64,000 nt of DNA from Pseudomonas fluorescens (GCF_902498185.1 NZ_CABVIX010000013.1:62001-126000), one strand, 5' to 3'; shown: positions 23,973-33,468, counted from the stretch's first letter. Numbers and translations: made by a program. Notes: a model not told the origin generated them from the sequence alone.

Positions 23973-24955
23973 CGCCGTTCGCCTATAGCAAGCCTGCCGA
24001 TGTCAGCGAGGCGGTCAAGCTCGCCGGCCCCGCCACCCGCTTCATCGCCGGCGGCACCAACCTGGTCGATCTGATGAAGGAGAACGTCGCCCGTCCCGAA
24101 CGGCTGATCGACATCAACGGGCTGCCCCTGCGCGACCTGCAGGAAACCGCCGGTGGCGGCCTGATGATCGGCGCCTTGGTGAGCAACGCCGACCTTGCCT
24201 GGCACCCGCTGATCGAAAAGCGCTACCCACTGCTGTCCGAGGCCATTCTTGCCGGCGCCTCGCCGCAGTTGCGCAACATGGCCAGCACCGGAGGCAACCT
24301 GCTGCAGCGCACACGCTGCTACTACTTCTATGACGCTGCGACCCCCTGCAACAAGCGTGAGCCTGGCACCGGCTGCCCTGCGCGCGAGGGCTTGAACCGA
24401 ATCCACGCGATCCTCGGCGCCAGCGAGGCCTGCGTGGCCGTGCATCCGTCCGACATGTGCGTGGCACTGGCTGCCCTGCAGGCGGTAGTCCACGTGCAGG
24501 GCAAGGCGGGCGCGCGGCAGATCGCCTTTGCCGACTTCCACCGCCTGCCGGGCGATACCCCAGAGCGTGACAACCAGCTCGCCGATGATGAGCTGGTCAC
24601 CGCAGTCGAGCTGCCCAGCCCGCGCTTTGCCGGACACAGTCGGTACCTGAAGGTCCGTGACCGTGCCTCGTATGCATTCGCCCTGGTCTCGGTGGCTGCT
24701 GCGCTGGAACTTGACGGCGAAACCATCACTGAAGCGCGTCTGGCCCTGGGCGGCGTGGCGCACAAGCCCTGGCGTGACCTGGACATCGAAGCGCAGCTAA
24801 AGGGCAAGCCCGCCAGCCGCGAAACCTTCGAGCACGCCGCCGATGCGCTGCTGGGCAGCGCGCAACCCCTGGCCCACAACGCCTTCAAGGTCCAGCTCGC
24901 ACGCAACGCCATCGTTCGCGCCCTGAGCGAAGCCGCCGCCGGAGAGAATGCCTGA
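23969..24955 (+). CDS. paoB: Aldehyde oxidoreductase, FAD subunit (PaoB-like)
   Basis: The 328-residue middle subunit carries FAD and relays electrons between the FeS subunit and the acceptor. FIAGGTNLVDLMKENV and NMASTGGNLLQRTRC are the FAD-binding loops. RCYYFYDAATPCNKREPGTGCPA carries extra cysteines that, in E. coli PaoB, bind a [4Fe-4S] cluster. This favours the PaoABC type over ordinary xanthine dehydrogenases. The ATG at 23969 overlaps the paoA stop codon. The next gene starts on the last base of this stop codon. Confidence 0.9.
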   Translation: MTPFAYSKPADVSEAVKLAGPATRFIAGGTNLVDLMKENVARPERLIDINGLPLRDLQETAGGGLMIGALVSNADLAWHPLIEKRYPLLSEAILAGASPQLRNMASTGGNLLQRTRCYYFYDAATPCNKREPGTGCPAREGLNRIHAILGASEACVAVHPSDMCVALAALQAVVHVQGKAGARQIAFADFHRLPGDTPERDNQLADDELVTAVELPSPRFAGHSRYLKVRDRASYAFALVSVAAALELDGETITEARLALGGVAHKPWRDLDIEAQLKGKPASRETFEHAADALLGSAQPLAHNAFKVQLARNAIVRALSEAAAGENA

Positions 24956-27159
24956 TGAACCGATCCCAACCCGCCAGCGGCCAGCCCATGGACCGCGTCG
25001 ACGGCGTCGCCAAGGTCACCGGCCAGGCGCGCTATGCCGCGGAATACCCGCAGGACGGCCTGCTTTACGGCAGCGTGGTCTCCAGCAGCATCGCCAGCGG
25101 CCAGGTGCTGAACATCGACTGCGCGGCGGCGCTGCAGGTGCCGGGTGTCGCGCTGGTGCTCACCCACCGCAACCGCCCGCACCTGGCCAGCTATGACGAC
25201 AGCTACAGCGACCAGGACGCTGCCGAAGGTTCGCCATTTCGACCGCTCTACAATGATCGCGTGCTCTACAGCGGCCAGCCGCTGGCACTGGTGGTCGCTG
25301 AAAACCTTGAGTTGGCGCGTTACGCAGGCTCCCTGATCAAGATCGACTACCTCCAGGACAGCCACCACACCGACCTGCTCGCCGAGCTCGGCAACAGCCA
25401 TGCCGCACCTGCCGAACTGCCCAAGCCGCGCGGCGACTTCCAGGGCCAGTTTGCCGCCGCCCCGGTGCGCATCGAGGCCAGCTACAGCACCCCGTCCGAG
25501 CACCACAATCCCATGGAGCCCCATGCCTCCACGGTGATCTACCAACCCGACGGCAGCCTTGAAATCCATGACAAGACCCAAGGCACGCAAAACTGCCAGG
25601 ACTACCTGCACAAAGTCTTTGACCTGCCCAAGGAGAAGATCCGCGTGCTGGCCTCGTTCGTCGGCGGTGCATTCGGCTCGGGCCTGCGCCCGCAGTATCA
25701 GCTGCCCTTGGCGGTGATGGCCGCGCTCAAGCTCAAGCGCTCGGTGCGGGTGACGCTGACCCGCCAGCAGATGTTCACTTTCGGCTACCGTCCGCGCACC
25801 CTGCAGCGCCTGCGCCTGGGCGCGGATGCAGAGGGGCGCCTGCTGGCGGTGTCCCATGAAGCGACCGCGCAGACGTCGCGTTTCGAGGACTTCACCGAGC
25901 ACGTGGTGGAGTGGAGCGGCATGCTCTACCAGTGCGACAACATTGCGCTGGACTACCGGCTCACGCCACTGGACGTCTACACCCCGCTGGACATGCGCGC
26001 GCCTGGCGCGGCGCTGGGCCTGATCGGCCTGGAATGCGCCATGGACGAGCTGGCCGTTGCCAGTGGTATCGACCCGGTGCAATTGCGCCGGATCAATTTC
26101 GCCGACAGCAACGGCAACGAAGGCAAACCGTACTCCAGCAAGGAGTTGCAAGCGTGCTACGACGAAGGCTCCGCTGCCTTTGGCTGGGAGCAGCGCAATC
26201 CCGAGCCGCGCAGCATGCGCCAGGGCCACAGGCTTGTGGGCTGGGGCATGGCGGGCGGCGTCTGGGAAGCGATGCAGATGAAGGCCAGCGCCAAGGCACG
26301 CTTCGATAGCCAGGGCAAGCTGACCGTCAGCAGCGCCACCACGGACATCGGCACCGGCACCTACACCGTCATGACCCAGATTGCCGCCGACGCGGCGGGC
26401 GTGGCGGTTGAGGACACAAGGTTCCTGCTTGGCGACTCCTCGCTGCCCACGGCGCCGCTGCAGGGCGGCTCGTTCACCGTGTCTTCGGTGGGTTCGGCGG
26501 TACGCCAGGCCTGTCTGGTACTGCGAGCCAAGCTGGTGCAGGCGGCACGGGAGCGTTTCCCGGAGCTTGCCAATGCCGAGCAGGAGACCTTTGTCTTCGA
26601 GGGCGGATCGTTGAAGGTCGACGCTCATTGCTATCCGGTGGCCGAGGTTCTGGAGGCATCGGATGACGGAGCGCTCGAGGTGCAGATCGATACCGAGCCG
26701 GGCGCCCAGCGCGAAGGTTTCGCCACGGCCACCCACTCGGCGGTGTTCGTCGAGGTGCTGGTGGATGAGGCGCTGGGCAGCGTGCGCGTCAACCGTGTGG
26801 TCAGCGCCGTGGCCGCCGGGCGGGTGATCAACCCCAAGACCGCGCGCAGCCAGATCCTGGGGGGCGTCGTCTGGGGCATGGGGATGGCCCTGCAGGAGGA
26901 GACCCAGACCGACCACACGCTTGGGCGGATCATGAACCACAGCCTGGCCGAGTATCACATCCCGGTGAACGCCGACGTTGGTGATATCCAGGTGCTGTTC
27001 GTCAGAGAAGAGGACGAAATCGTCAACGAGCTAGGGTCCAAAGGGGTGGGCGAGATCGGCATTGTCGGAGTGGCCGCTGCGGTGGCCAACGCGGTGTACC
27101 ACGCAACCGGCAGGCGAGTCAGGGAGTTTCCGATCACGCTCGACAAGGTCTTGCCCTAG
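24955..27159 (+). CDS. paoC: Aldehyde oxidoreductase, molybdenum-cofactor subunit (PaoC-like)
   Basis: The 734-residue catalytic subunit binds the molybdenum cofactor and oxidises aldehydes to acids. The N-terminus MDRVDGVAKVTGQARYAAEY, the SFVGGAFGSGLRPQYQ loop, and the C-terminal GSKGVGEIGIVGVAAAVANA are family signatures; the last carries the catalytic glutamate (about residue 697). Translation is coupled to paoB. The XdhC-like maturation factor (PaoD) that usually follows in E. coli is missing; mqo comes next, so the chaperone must be elsewhere. Aldehyde range cannot be predicted. Confidence 0.9.
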   Translation: MNRSQPASGQPMDRVDGVAKVTGQARYAAEYPQDGLLYGSVVSSSIASGQVLNIDCAAALQVPGVALVLTHRNRPHLASYDDSYSDQDAAEGSPFRPLYNDRVLYSGQPLALVVAENLELARYAGSLIKIDYLQDSHHTDLLAELGNSHAAPAELPKPRGDFQGQFAAAPVRIEASYSTPSEHHNPMEPHASTVIYQPDGSLEIHDKTQGTQNCQDYLHKVFDLPKEKIRVLASFVGGAFGSGLRPQYQLPLAVMAALKLKRSVRVTLTRQQMFTFGYRPRTLQRLRLGADAEGRLLAVSHEATAQTSRFEDFTEHVVEWSGMLYQCDNIALDYRLTPLDVYTPLDMRAPGAALGLIGLECAMDELAVASGIDPVQLRRINFADSNGNEGKPYSSKELQACYDEGSAAFGWEQRNPEPRSMRQGHRLVGWGMAGGVWEAMQMKASAKARFDSQGKLTVSSATTDIGTGTYTVMTQIAADAAGVAVEDTRFLLGDSSLPTAPLQGGSFTVSSVGSAVRQACLVLRAKLVQAARERFPELANAEQETFVFEGGSLKVDAHCYPVAEVLEASDDGALEVQIDTEPGAQREGFATATHSAVFVEVLVDEALGSVRVNRVVSAVAAGRVINPKTARSQILGGVVWGMGMALQEETQTDHTLGRIMNHSLAEYHIPVNADVGDIQVLFVREEDEIVNELGSKGVGEIGIVGVAAAVANAVYHATGRRVREFPITLDKVLP

Positions 27160-27205
27160 GGCGAGACCTTGAAAAAACCAACGGTTAAACACGGAAGAGA
27201 AGCAT

Positions 27206-28870
27206 ATGAAGATGAAATTGGCGGTGCTTGGCCTTGCCGTCTCGATGGGTATAGGCAGCGCCTACGCCGCCGAGACGAAAAAGGTCGATGTGATGCTCGT
27301 GGGCGGCGGCATCATGAGCTCGACCCTCGCAGTATGGCTCAACGAGCTGGAACCGAGCTGGTCGATGCAGATGGTGGAGCGCCTCGATGGCGTGGCCGAG
27401 GAAAGCTCCAACGGCTGGAACAACGCCGGTACCGGTCACTCGGCGCTGGCGGAACTCAACTACACGCCCGAGGAAAACGGCAAGATCAACATCACCAAGG
27501 CCGTCGAGATCAACGAGTCGTTCCAGATCACTCGGCAGTTTCTGGCCTGGCAGGTCAAGACCGGTGTGCTGAAGAATCCGCGCTCGTTCATCAACTCGAC
27601 ACCGCACATGAGCTTTGTGTGGGGCGACGACAATATCCGCTTCCTGAAGAAGCGCTACGAGGCGCTGCAGACAAGCCCGCTGTTCCGCCCCATGCAGTAT
27701 TCCGAAGACCAGGAGCAGATCCGCAAGTGGGTACCGCTGATGATGGAAGGGCGCGATCCCAACCAGAAGATCGCTGCCACCTGGACGCCCATCGGCACGG
27801 ACGTCAACTTTGGCGAGATCACCCGGCAGTTCGTCGGGCACCTGAAGGCTCAGCCCAACTTCTCGCTGCATCTGTCGAGTGAAGTCCAGGACATCACCCG
27901 CAACGAAGATGGCTCCTGGCACGTGGAGTACAAGAACCTCAAGGACGGCACCGAATCTGCCACCGATGCCAAGTTCCTGTTCATCGGCGCCGGTGGCGCG
28001 GCGCTGAAGCTGCTGCAGAAGTCAGGCATTCCAGAAGCCAAGGAATACGCGGGCTTCCCGGTGGGTGGCTCATTCCTGGTTACCGAGAACCCGACCATTG
28101 CCCAGCAGCATATGGCCAAGGCCTATGGTATCGCCTCGACCGGCGCGCCGCCCATGTCGGTGCCGCACCTGGATACCCGGGTGCTCGATGGCAAGCGGGT
28201 GATCCTGTTTGGTCCGTTCGCCACCTTCTCGTCCAAGTTCCTCAAGCAAGGCTCGTATCTTGACCTGTTCGCCAGCATGACGGCGCATAACCTGTGGCCG
28301 ATGACCAAGGTCGGGTTCGACCAGTTCGATCTGGTGCAATACCTGGTTGGGCAGGTGCTGCAATCCGACGACGACCGCTTCGAGGCGCTGCAGCAGTACT
28401 TCCCGCATGCCAAGAAAGAGGACTGGCGCCTATGGCAGGCCGGGCAGCGCGTGCAGATCATCAAGCGGGACAAGGACAAGGGCGGCGTGCTCAAGCTGGG
28501 CACCGAGGTGGTGACCTCCCAGGACGGTACCATCGCCGGTCTGCTCGGTGCTTCGCCCGGTGCCTCGACCGCCGCGCCGATCATGCTTGAAGTGCTGCAG
28601 AAGGTGTTCAAGGACAAGGTGGCGACGCCGGCCTGGCAGGGCAAGTTGCGCGAGATCGTGCCTAGCTATGGCACCCATCTCAACGATGACCCGGAGAAAG
28701 TGATGCAGGAGTGGACGTATACCAGCCAGATCCTGCAGCTCACACCGCCGCCGAGCATCGGCAAGCAGGTGGAGCCAGGTCAGCCGAAGAACATCGATCC
28801 GATCGAGCAGAAGCATGACAATGCCGATCCGGACCTGGCGCCCGAGCCGCCGCAAGAGCCCAAGCAGTAG
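27206..28870 (+). CDS. mqo: Malate:quinone oxidoreductase with signal peptide
   Basis: Mqo oxidises malate to oxaloacetate with FAD and passes electrons to quinone. The 554-residue protein contains VDVMLVGGGIMSSTLAVWLNEL (FAD-binding), NNAGTGHSALAELNYTPE, and GASPGASTAAPIMLEVL, all standard Mqo motifs. Unusually, it starts with MKMKLAVLGLAVSMGIGSAYAAET, which reads as a cleavable signal peptide, and ends in a Pro/Glu/Asp-rich tail after the canonical C-terminus. Pseudomonads often have one such paralogue besides the cytoplasmic enzyme. Whether it is exported is unproven. It lies 46 bases after paoC. Confidence 0.92.
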   Translation: MKMKLAVLGLAVSMGIGSAYAAETKKVDVMLVGGGIMSSTLAVWLNELEPSWSMQMVERLDGVAEESSNGWNNAGTGHSALAELNYTPEENGKINITKAVEINESFQITRQFLAWQVKTGVLKNPRSFINSTPHMSFVWGDDNIRFLKKRYEALQTSPLFRPMQYSEDQEQIRKWVPLMMEGRDPNQKIAATWTPIGTDVNFGEITRQFVGHLKAQPNFSLHLSSEVQDITRNEDGSWHVEYKNLKDGTESATDAKFLFIGAGGAALKLLQKSGIPEAKEYAGFPVGGSFLVTENPTIAQQHMAKAYGIASTGAPPMSVPHLDTRVLDGKRVILFGPFATFSSKFLKQGSYLDLFASMTAHNLWPMTKVGFDQFDLVQYLVGQVLQSDDDRFEALQQYFPHAKKEDWRLWQAGQRVQIIKRDKDKGGVLKLGTEVVTSQDGTIAGLLGASPGASTAAPIMLEVLQKVFKDKVATPAWQGKLREIVPSYGTHLNDDPEKVMQEWTYTSQILQLTPPPSIGKQVEPGQPKNIDPIEQKHDNADPDLAPEPPQEPKQ

Positions 28871-28982
28871 TGGGCGCATAGGCTTGCTGTGCAGTGCTGG
28901 CCCCTTGCTGGCAAGTCGGAGCGCCGAACCGCAGCTCCCACCGGATGGATCCGTGCCTCACCTGGTGGGGTGTTGGAAACTC

Positions 28983-29065
28983 GTGGGAGCGGCTTCAGCC
29001 GCGAACACCGGCGCAGCCGGTGCCAGGCACCGCGCCAGCCTCTGCGCGGCTAAAGCCGTTCCCAC
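28983..29065. repeat. Pseudomonas REP pair (BIME-like)
   Basis: GTGGGAGCGGCTTCAGCCGC starts at 28983 and its inverted partner, GCGGCTAAAGCCGTTCCCAC, ends at 29065. Between them is a smaller hairpin, CACCGG-CGCAG-CCGGTG. This head-to-head arrangement of REP units is typical of intergenic repeats in P. putida-like genomes. It fills most of the gap between the convergent mqo and RidA genes. A degenerate half-unit (TTGCTGGCAAG) lies near 28907. The gap 28871-29100 contains no gene. Confidence 0.8.
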
Positions 29066-29100
29066 AGGCACAGCAGATCTGGGATCAGGCAACGGTTGAA

Positions 29101-29481
29101 TCAGCCCTTGGCCGCCATCGCCGTCACTTCGACACGCATGCCGTCGACCGCCAGTGCGGCCACGCCGACCGCGGCGCGTACAGGCCACGGGCTGCTGAAA
29201 AACCGCTTGTAAACCTCGTTGAATGCCCCACGATCCGCCATGTCCGTCAGGTAGATGGTCAGGTGCAACACCCGGTCCATCGAACTGCCGGCCTTTTCCA
29301 GCGCCACTTTCAGCGCCTGCAGGGTGCATTCCGACTGCTCGGCGATACCGCCCAGCTCCAGGCTGCCATCGGCACGGGTGGGGATCTGGGTAGAAACCAG
29401 CAGGCCACCGAAACCGGTGACGTCCGAGGAAATGGATTGCGGATCCGGATCGGGAATGTACGTGATGTCCTGATTTGCCAT
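29101..29481 (-). CDS. RidA/YjgF family protein
   Basis: The 126-residue protein belongs to the Rid family, whose RidA members hydrolyse reactive enamine/imine intermediates. Visible elements are GFGGLLVSTQIPTRADGSLELGGIAEQSECTLQALKVALEKAG, VLHLTIYLTDMADRGAFNEVYKRFF, and the C-terminal PVRAAVGVAALAVDGMRVEVTAMA. The last stretch carries the conserved Arg that contacts the carboxylate in active members. It lies downstream of the efflux pair on the same strand but 106 bases away, so co-transcription is uncertain. Rid subfamily and substrate are not assigned. Confidence 0.85.
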   Translation of the reverse strand: MANQDITYIPDPDPQSISSDVTGFGGLLVSTQIPTRADGSLELGGIAEQSECTLQALKVALEKAGSSMDRVLHLTIYLTDMADRGAFNEVYKRFFSSPWPVRAAVGVAALAVDGMRVEVTAMAAKG

Positions 29482-29587
29482 TGCGAGCCTCCTTTAGCGG
29501 TCGATTGGGTCGGCCAGTGTACCGGCCTGCCCATCGGTCAGCGCAAGATTCGGCTGCGCGCACAATCCTGAAAAGTGGGCAGCGGCG

Positions 29588-30757
29588 TTACTCGTCCCTC
29601 TCTGTGTCCCGCCCCATCCGGTCTCCTTCCACCTCGTACCCCGTATCGATGCTCACCACCACCGACATCCCGGGACGCAGTCTCCGCGCCTCGGGCTGGT
29701 CGGCGTCCACGGTGATCCGCACCGGAATCCGCTGGGCGATCTTGACGAAGTTGCCGGTGGCATTGTCAGCCTGCAGCAGGGCGAACTCCGAGCCGGTGGC
29801 CGGTGAGATGCGCTGCACATGGCCGTGCAGCTTGAGGTGATCGAGTGCATCGACGCTGAAGGTCACCGGCTGGCCAACGCGCACGGCGTTCATCTGGGTT
29901 TCCTTCATGTTGGCGATTACCCACAGGGTGTCCGGGACCAGCGCCATCAGCTGTGCCCCTGAGTTGACGTAGGCGCCCAGGCGTACCCCGATCTGCCCGA
30001 GCTGGCCGTCGCGCGGCGCGGTGACGCGGGTATTGGCCAGGTCGATCCGCGCCAGCTCCACCGTGGCCCTGGCGTTCTCGACGGCCGCTGCCAGCGAATC
30101 ACGGTTGACGATGACGGTCTGCAGGTCTTCGCGGGCGATCTCCAGCGCAGCGTGTGCCTGGGCCTTGGCCGCGACAGCCGTTGCATGGGCTGCACGGGTG
30201 ACGTCGAACTCGCTGCGCGACACCGAGCCGTCCCGTACCAGCTCCTGGTTACGGCGCAGATCGGCCTCGCTTTTCTGCACCTGGGCCGCGTTATCGGCGA
30301 TTGCCGCCTGGCGCTGGGCGATGGTCGCCTCGGCGCTACGGCGCTGCTGCAGGTTGTTGGCCAGCGCGGCCTTCTGCTGTTCGAGCTGGGCCAGCGACTG
30401 CTGCAGGCGCTGCTTGTAGATGCGGTCGTCCAGGCGCACCAGCAAGTCGCCTGTCTTGACGAACTGGAAATCCTGGACCGGCACTTCGAACACATACCCG
30501 CTCAGTTGCGGGCCAATGATGGTCACCTGGCCGCGCACCAGCGCGTTCTCGGTGGACTCGATGGCGCTGCCAAAGGGCGGCAGCTGCCAGGCATAGAGCA
30601 CCACCAGCACGCCGGTCAGGGCGATGCCGGCGAACACCAGCGATGACAGGACGCGCTTGCGCAGAGACCGCGGTTCAGCGGCGGGTGAGGAGGGCGGTTC
30701 CACCCCCTCGGGTGTTTCAGCGATGGCATTGGTGGTCGTGGTAGTCGGTTCGGTCAT
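29588..30757 (-). CDS. HlyD/EmrA-family membrane fusion protein
   Basis: The 389-residue protein has a Pro/Thr/Ala/Glu-rich cytoplasmic start, one membrane span (VLSSLVFAGIALTGVLVVLYAW) and a periplasmic adaptor. The lipoyl-type half-motif reads IGPQLSGYVFEVPVQDFQFVK. A long alpha-hairpin of Gln/Ala-rich heptads follows, then DLANTRVTAPRDGQLGQIGVRLGAYV, and a beta-barrel with VRITVD. It should bridge the inner-membrane MFS pump encoded just upstream to an outer-membrane channel. No channel gene is adjacent. It is 18 bases after the pump gene on the same strand. Confidence 0.85.
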   Translation of the reverse strand: MTEPTTTTTNAIAETPEGVEPPSSPAAEPRSLRKRVLSSLVFAGIALTGVLVVLYAWQLPPFGSAIESTENALVRGQVTIIGPQLSGYVFEVPVQDFQFVKTGDLLVRLDDRIYKQRLQQSLAQLEQQKAALANNLQQRRSAEATIAQRQAAIADNAAQVQKSEADLRRNQELVRDGSVSRSEFDVTRAAHATAVAAKAQAHAALEIAREDLQTVIVNRDSLAAAVENARATVELARIDLANTRVTAPRDGQLGQIGVRLGAYVNSGAQLMALVPDTLWVIANMKETQMNAVRVGQPVTFSVDALDHLKLHGHVQRISPATGSEFALLQADNATGNFVKIAQRIPVRITVDADQPEARRLRPGMSVVVSIDTGYEVEGDRMGRDTERDE

Positions 30758-30775
30758 TGGGCTCAGGTGCCACGG

Positions 30776-32404
30776 TCAGGGTCGGGGGGAGGCGGTCGTT
30801 CGGGCGTTGTACCAGAGCCAGGAGCCACGAATGGCAATCCAGACCATGGTCAGTACGGCGATGCAGCCGATCAAGGTGAAGACATCGTTGTAGGCCAGTA
30901 TGTTCGCTTCTCGTGTTGCCGCGTTGGCCAGCACGCGGACGCCGGCATCGAAGCGCAGCGACGGGTCGGCGATGGTTCCCGAATACGCCGCGCCGCCGCT
31001 CTGCACGCGGCCCAGCACCCGCGGGTCGAGCAAGGTCAGTTGCTCGACGATATGGCTGGAGTGGAATTTCTCGCGCACCGTCTGGTAGGTGCCCAGCAAT
31101 GCGGCGCCGACCAGGCCGCCCAGGTTGTTGCAGATACCGAACAGCACCGAAAAGCTGACCAGGTTGCGCGGATTGGTGCGGACATGGCCAATCCCGAGCA
31201 CCATGGTCGGGCCCAGGAAGAAGGTGCCGCCAAAGGCCAGCAGGAACTGGCTCAGGTACATCTGCGCAGGCCGGGTCAGGTTGCTGGAGGTGTTGTCCAT
31301 GAACGAGCCGGTGGCCATCAGCGCCAGGGAGATGAACAGCGGCAGGATCAGGTGCTCCGGGTTGATGGTCAGCGCGCTGACCGCAAGCCCCGCCACCGCG
31401 CCAATCAGCATCACCAGGTACAGGCTGCGCATCTGCTCGCTGCCCAGGTTCAAGGCTTGCAGGAAACCCACGGCGCCGGTGGACTGCTCGGAGGTGACCA
31501 TGCGGATCAGGATCACGCACAGCGCCAGGCGGATAGCGATCCCGCTGCCGAGCCAGCGGGTCATCAGCAGCGGGTTGCGGCGGTTGTGCTCGATCGCCAG
31601 CCCCGCCATGATCAATGCGATGGAGGCGGCCAGCGCCACGCCGATCCACGACGCTTCCAGCCACCAGTCGATGCGCCCCAGCGACAGCACGGCGCACAGC
31701 AGCGCGACGCCGCTGGCGAGGATTGCGAAGGTCAAAAAGTCCAGCGGTTCGAAGGTCTTGAAGCGGTCGCCCGGTGGCAGCTTGAGCAGCAGCACGCAGC
31801 CCAGCGCTGCCAGCGCAAGCCCCAGCTCGAACAGGTACAGGCCGCGCCATTCGGCGATCTGCAACAGGTCTTCGGAAAAGATCCGTGCCAGCGGCAGCGC
31901 CAGTTGCGACGCGCCCAGCCCCAGCACCATGGCCTTGAGCCTCCACTTGGCCGGGAATGCCTGGATCATGTAGTAGAGCCCCAGCGAGCTCAGTGCGGCA
32001 CCTACCATGCCGTGGGCGGCGCGCACGGCCACCGCCGAATTCAGGTCATTGACGAACAGGTGCGCACAGGTCACCACGACGTACAGCACCAGGAATATCT
32101 CGGTGAACGCGCGCAGGCCGAATTCCTGGCGAAACTTCACCAGCAGCAGGTTCATCGAGACATTGGTCATTACATAGGCGGCCGGCAGCCAGGCCATCTC
32201 CGCCGAAGTCGCGCCCAGCGCGCCTTGCAGAAACTGCAGGTTGGCGATAACCAAGGCGTTGCCCAGGCCCCCGGTGATCGCCACCAGCAGGCCGACGATG
32301 CCGAACGCCAGGCGTTTTGGCGTGGCGTGCAAGGGAGTGGAAGGCGAGCCGGGTATCGCCGGTTTCTCGTGGGGAAGCCAGTCGCGGGGGGCGTACTTGT
32401 TCAT
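30776..32404 (-). CDS. EmrB/DHA2-like MFS multidrug exporter
   Basis: The 542-residue protein has about 14 predicted membrane spans, as expected for the DHA2 family. FLQGALGATSAEMAWLPAAYVMTNVSM matches the first helices of EmrB-like pumps, and a short periplasmic loop near the C-terminus (SHIVEQLTLLDPRVLGRVQSGGAAY) is typical. It is the first gene of a two-gene operon with the HlyD-like adaptor. Substrates are unknown. No linked regulator is present. Confidence 0.85.
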   Translation of the reverse strand: MNKYAPRDWLPHEKPAIPGSPSTPLHATPKRLAFGIVGLLVAITGGLGNALVIANLQFLQGALGATSAEMAWLPAAYVMTNVSMNLLLVKFRQEFGLRAFTEIFLVLYVVVTCAHLFVNDLNSAVAVRAAHGMVGAALSSLGLYYMIQAFPAKWRLKAMVLGLGASQLALPLARIFSEDLLQIAEWRGLYLFELGLALAALGCVLLLKLPPGDRFKTFEPLDFLTFAILASGVALLCAVLSLGRIDWWLEASWIGVALAASIALIMAGLAIEHNRRNPLLMTRWLGSGIAIRLALCVILIRMVTSEQSTGAVGFLQALNLGSEQMRSLYLVMLIGAVAGLAVSALTINPEHLILPLFISLALMATGSFMDNTSSNLTRPAQMYLSQFLLAFGGTFFLGPTMVLGIGHVRTNPRNLVSFSVLFGICNNLGGLVGAALLGTYQTVREKFHSSHIVEQLTLLDPRVLGRVQSGGAAYSGTIADPSLRFDAGVRVLANAATREANILAYNDVFTLIGCIAVLTMVWIAIRGSWLWYNARTTASPRP

Positions 32405-32472
32405 GCGCGGTCGCCGATCAACGGGTTGCTGGAATGATACAGATCATCAGGACCCGCGGTGGTTCGACATAC

Positions 32473-33450
32473 TCACCCGGGCAGACCCTGATGAACAACC
32501 GGTTCAAGGCGGCCATCGCGCCCCAGGTGGTAGCGCTGCAGGTCGCGCGCCAGGATCAACTGGCCGCTGTAGTGCGCCTGGGCCTCTTCGCGGATGTCTT
32601 CGATGGATGGACTGCGCTGGGGGTTGGCCTGGTAGCGGGCGCTGAAATGGGTCAGCACCAGGTTTGGCACCCCTGACGCTGCGGCGAACCGGGCGATCGC
32701 TGCGGCAGTGCTGTGGCCATAGCTTTGCCGCGTGCGCTCGATGACCGGTTCGGTGAAGGTCGCTTCGTGCACGAGCACGTCGGTGCCGAGAATGGCATCG
32801 GCGAGCAGTTGCGGAGTGTCATTGTCCCCGCAGACGATCACCCGCCGGGCGGGGCGGGTAGGGAGCAGGTAGTCCCGGGCGGCCAGCACCCGGCCGGCGT
32901 GCTCCACGGCGCGCCCGCGCGCGAGCTCACCCCACAGCGGGCCACGAGGGATGGCTTCGGCGTCCAGGCGTTCGACATCCAGCCGGGGATCGGGATTGAT
33001 CTCGGTGAAGGCATAGCCATGGCAGGGAACACGGTGGGACAGGCGCACCGTCTCGACCTGGATATGCCGGCTGCTCCAGCCCTCCAGGGTTTCGACCGCA
33101 TGCAGGCGAAGCGCGTAGGGCAGATGGCAATCACTGACGGCCAGGCTCAGGCGCACCCAGTCATGCAGCGCGGCCGGCAGGATCAGGTCGAGCGGTTCGG
33201 TGCGTCCGCTGACACCGGCGCTGGCCAGCAGCCCTGGCAACCCGAAGCAGTGATCGCCATGGACGTGGGTGATCAAAACGCCACGCAGGTCCCGCAGCGA
33301 CAGGGAGGTGCGCAACAGCTGGTGCTGGGTGGCCTCGCCGCAATCGACCAGGTACCAGCCCTTGCCGGACGCCTCGATCACTGCCGTGGCGCTGACGTTG
33401 CGGGCCTTGGTGGGCACCCCGGCGCTGGTACCCAGAAACTGCAGGTCCAT
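32473..33450 (-). CDS. rnz: Ribonuclease Z / RNase BN (metallo-beta-lactamase fold)
   Basis: The enzyme processes tRNA 3' ends. The 325-residue short form begins MDLQFLGTSAGVPTKARNVSA and carries the zinc-binding LITHVHGDHCFGLPGLLAS (around residue 60). Further downstream are VIVCGDNDTP, LVHEATFT and LVLTHFSARY, the remaining metal ligands of the RNase Z family. It starts 18 bases after the end of the lactate permease gene on the same strand, so read-through is possible. Confidence 0.88.
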   Translation of the reverse strand: MDLQFLGTSAGVPTKARNVSATAVIEASGKGWYLVDCGEATQHQLLRTSLSLRDLRGVLITHVHGDHCFGLPGLLASAGVSGRTEPLDLILPAALHDWVRLSLAVSDCHLPYALRLHAVETLEGWSSRHIQVETVRLSHRVPCHGYAFTEINPDPRLDVERLDAEAIPRGPLWGELARGRAVEHAGRVLAARDYLLPTRPARRVIVCGDNDTPQLLADAILGTDVLVHEATFTEPVIERTRQSYGHSTAAAIARFAAASGVPNLVLTHFSARYQANPQRSPSIEDIREEAQAHYSGQLILARDLQRYHLGRDGRLEPVVHQGLPG

Positions 33451-33468
33451 GGTTGACTCCTTTGCTGC

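Noticed and set aside
24328..26958. 876-codon open frame on the minus strand across paoB/paoC
   Set aside because: Its sequence has no recognisable domain, and both strands are explained by conserved molybdoenzyme subunits. Long antisense frames are common at this GC content.
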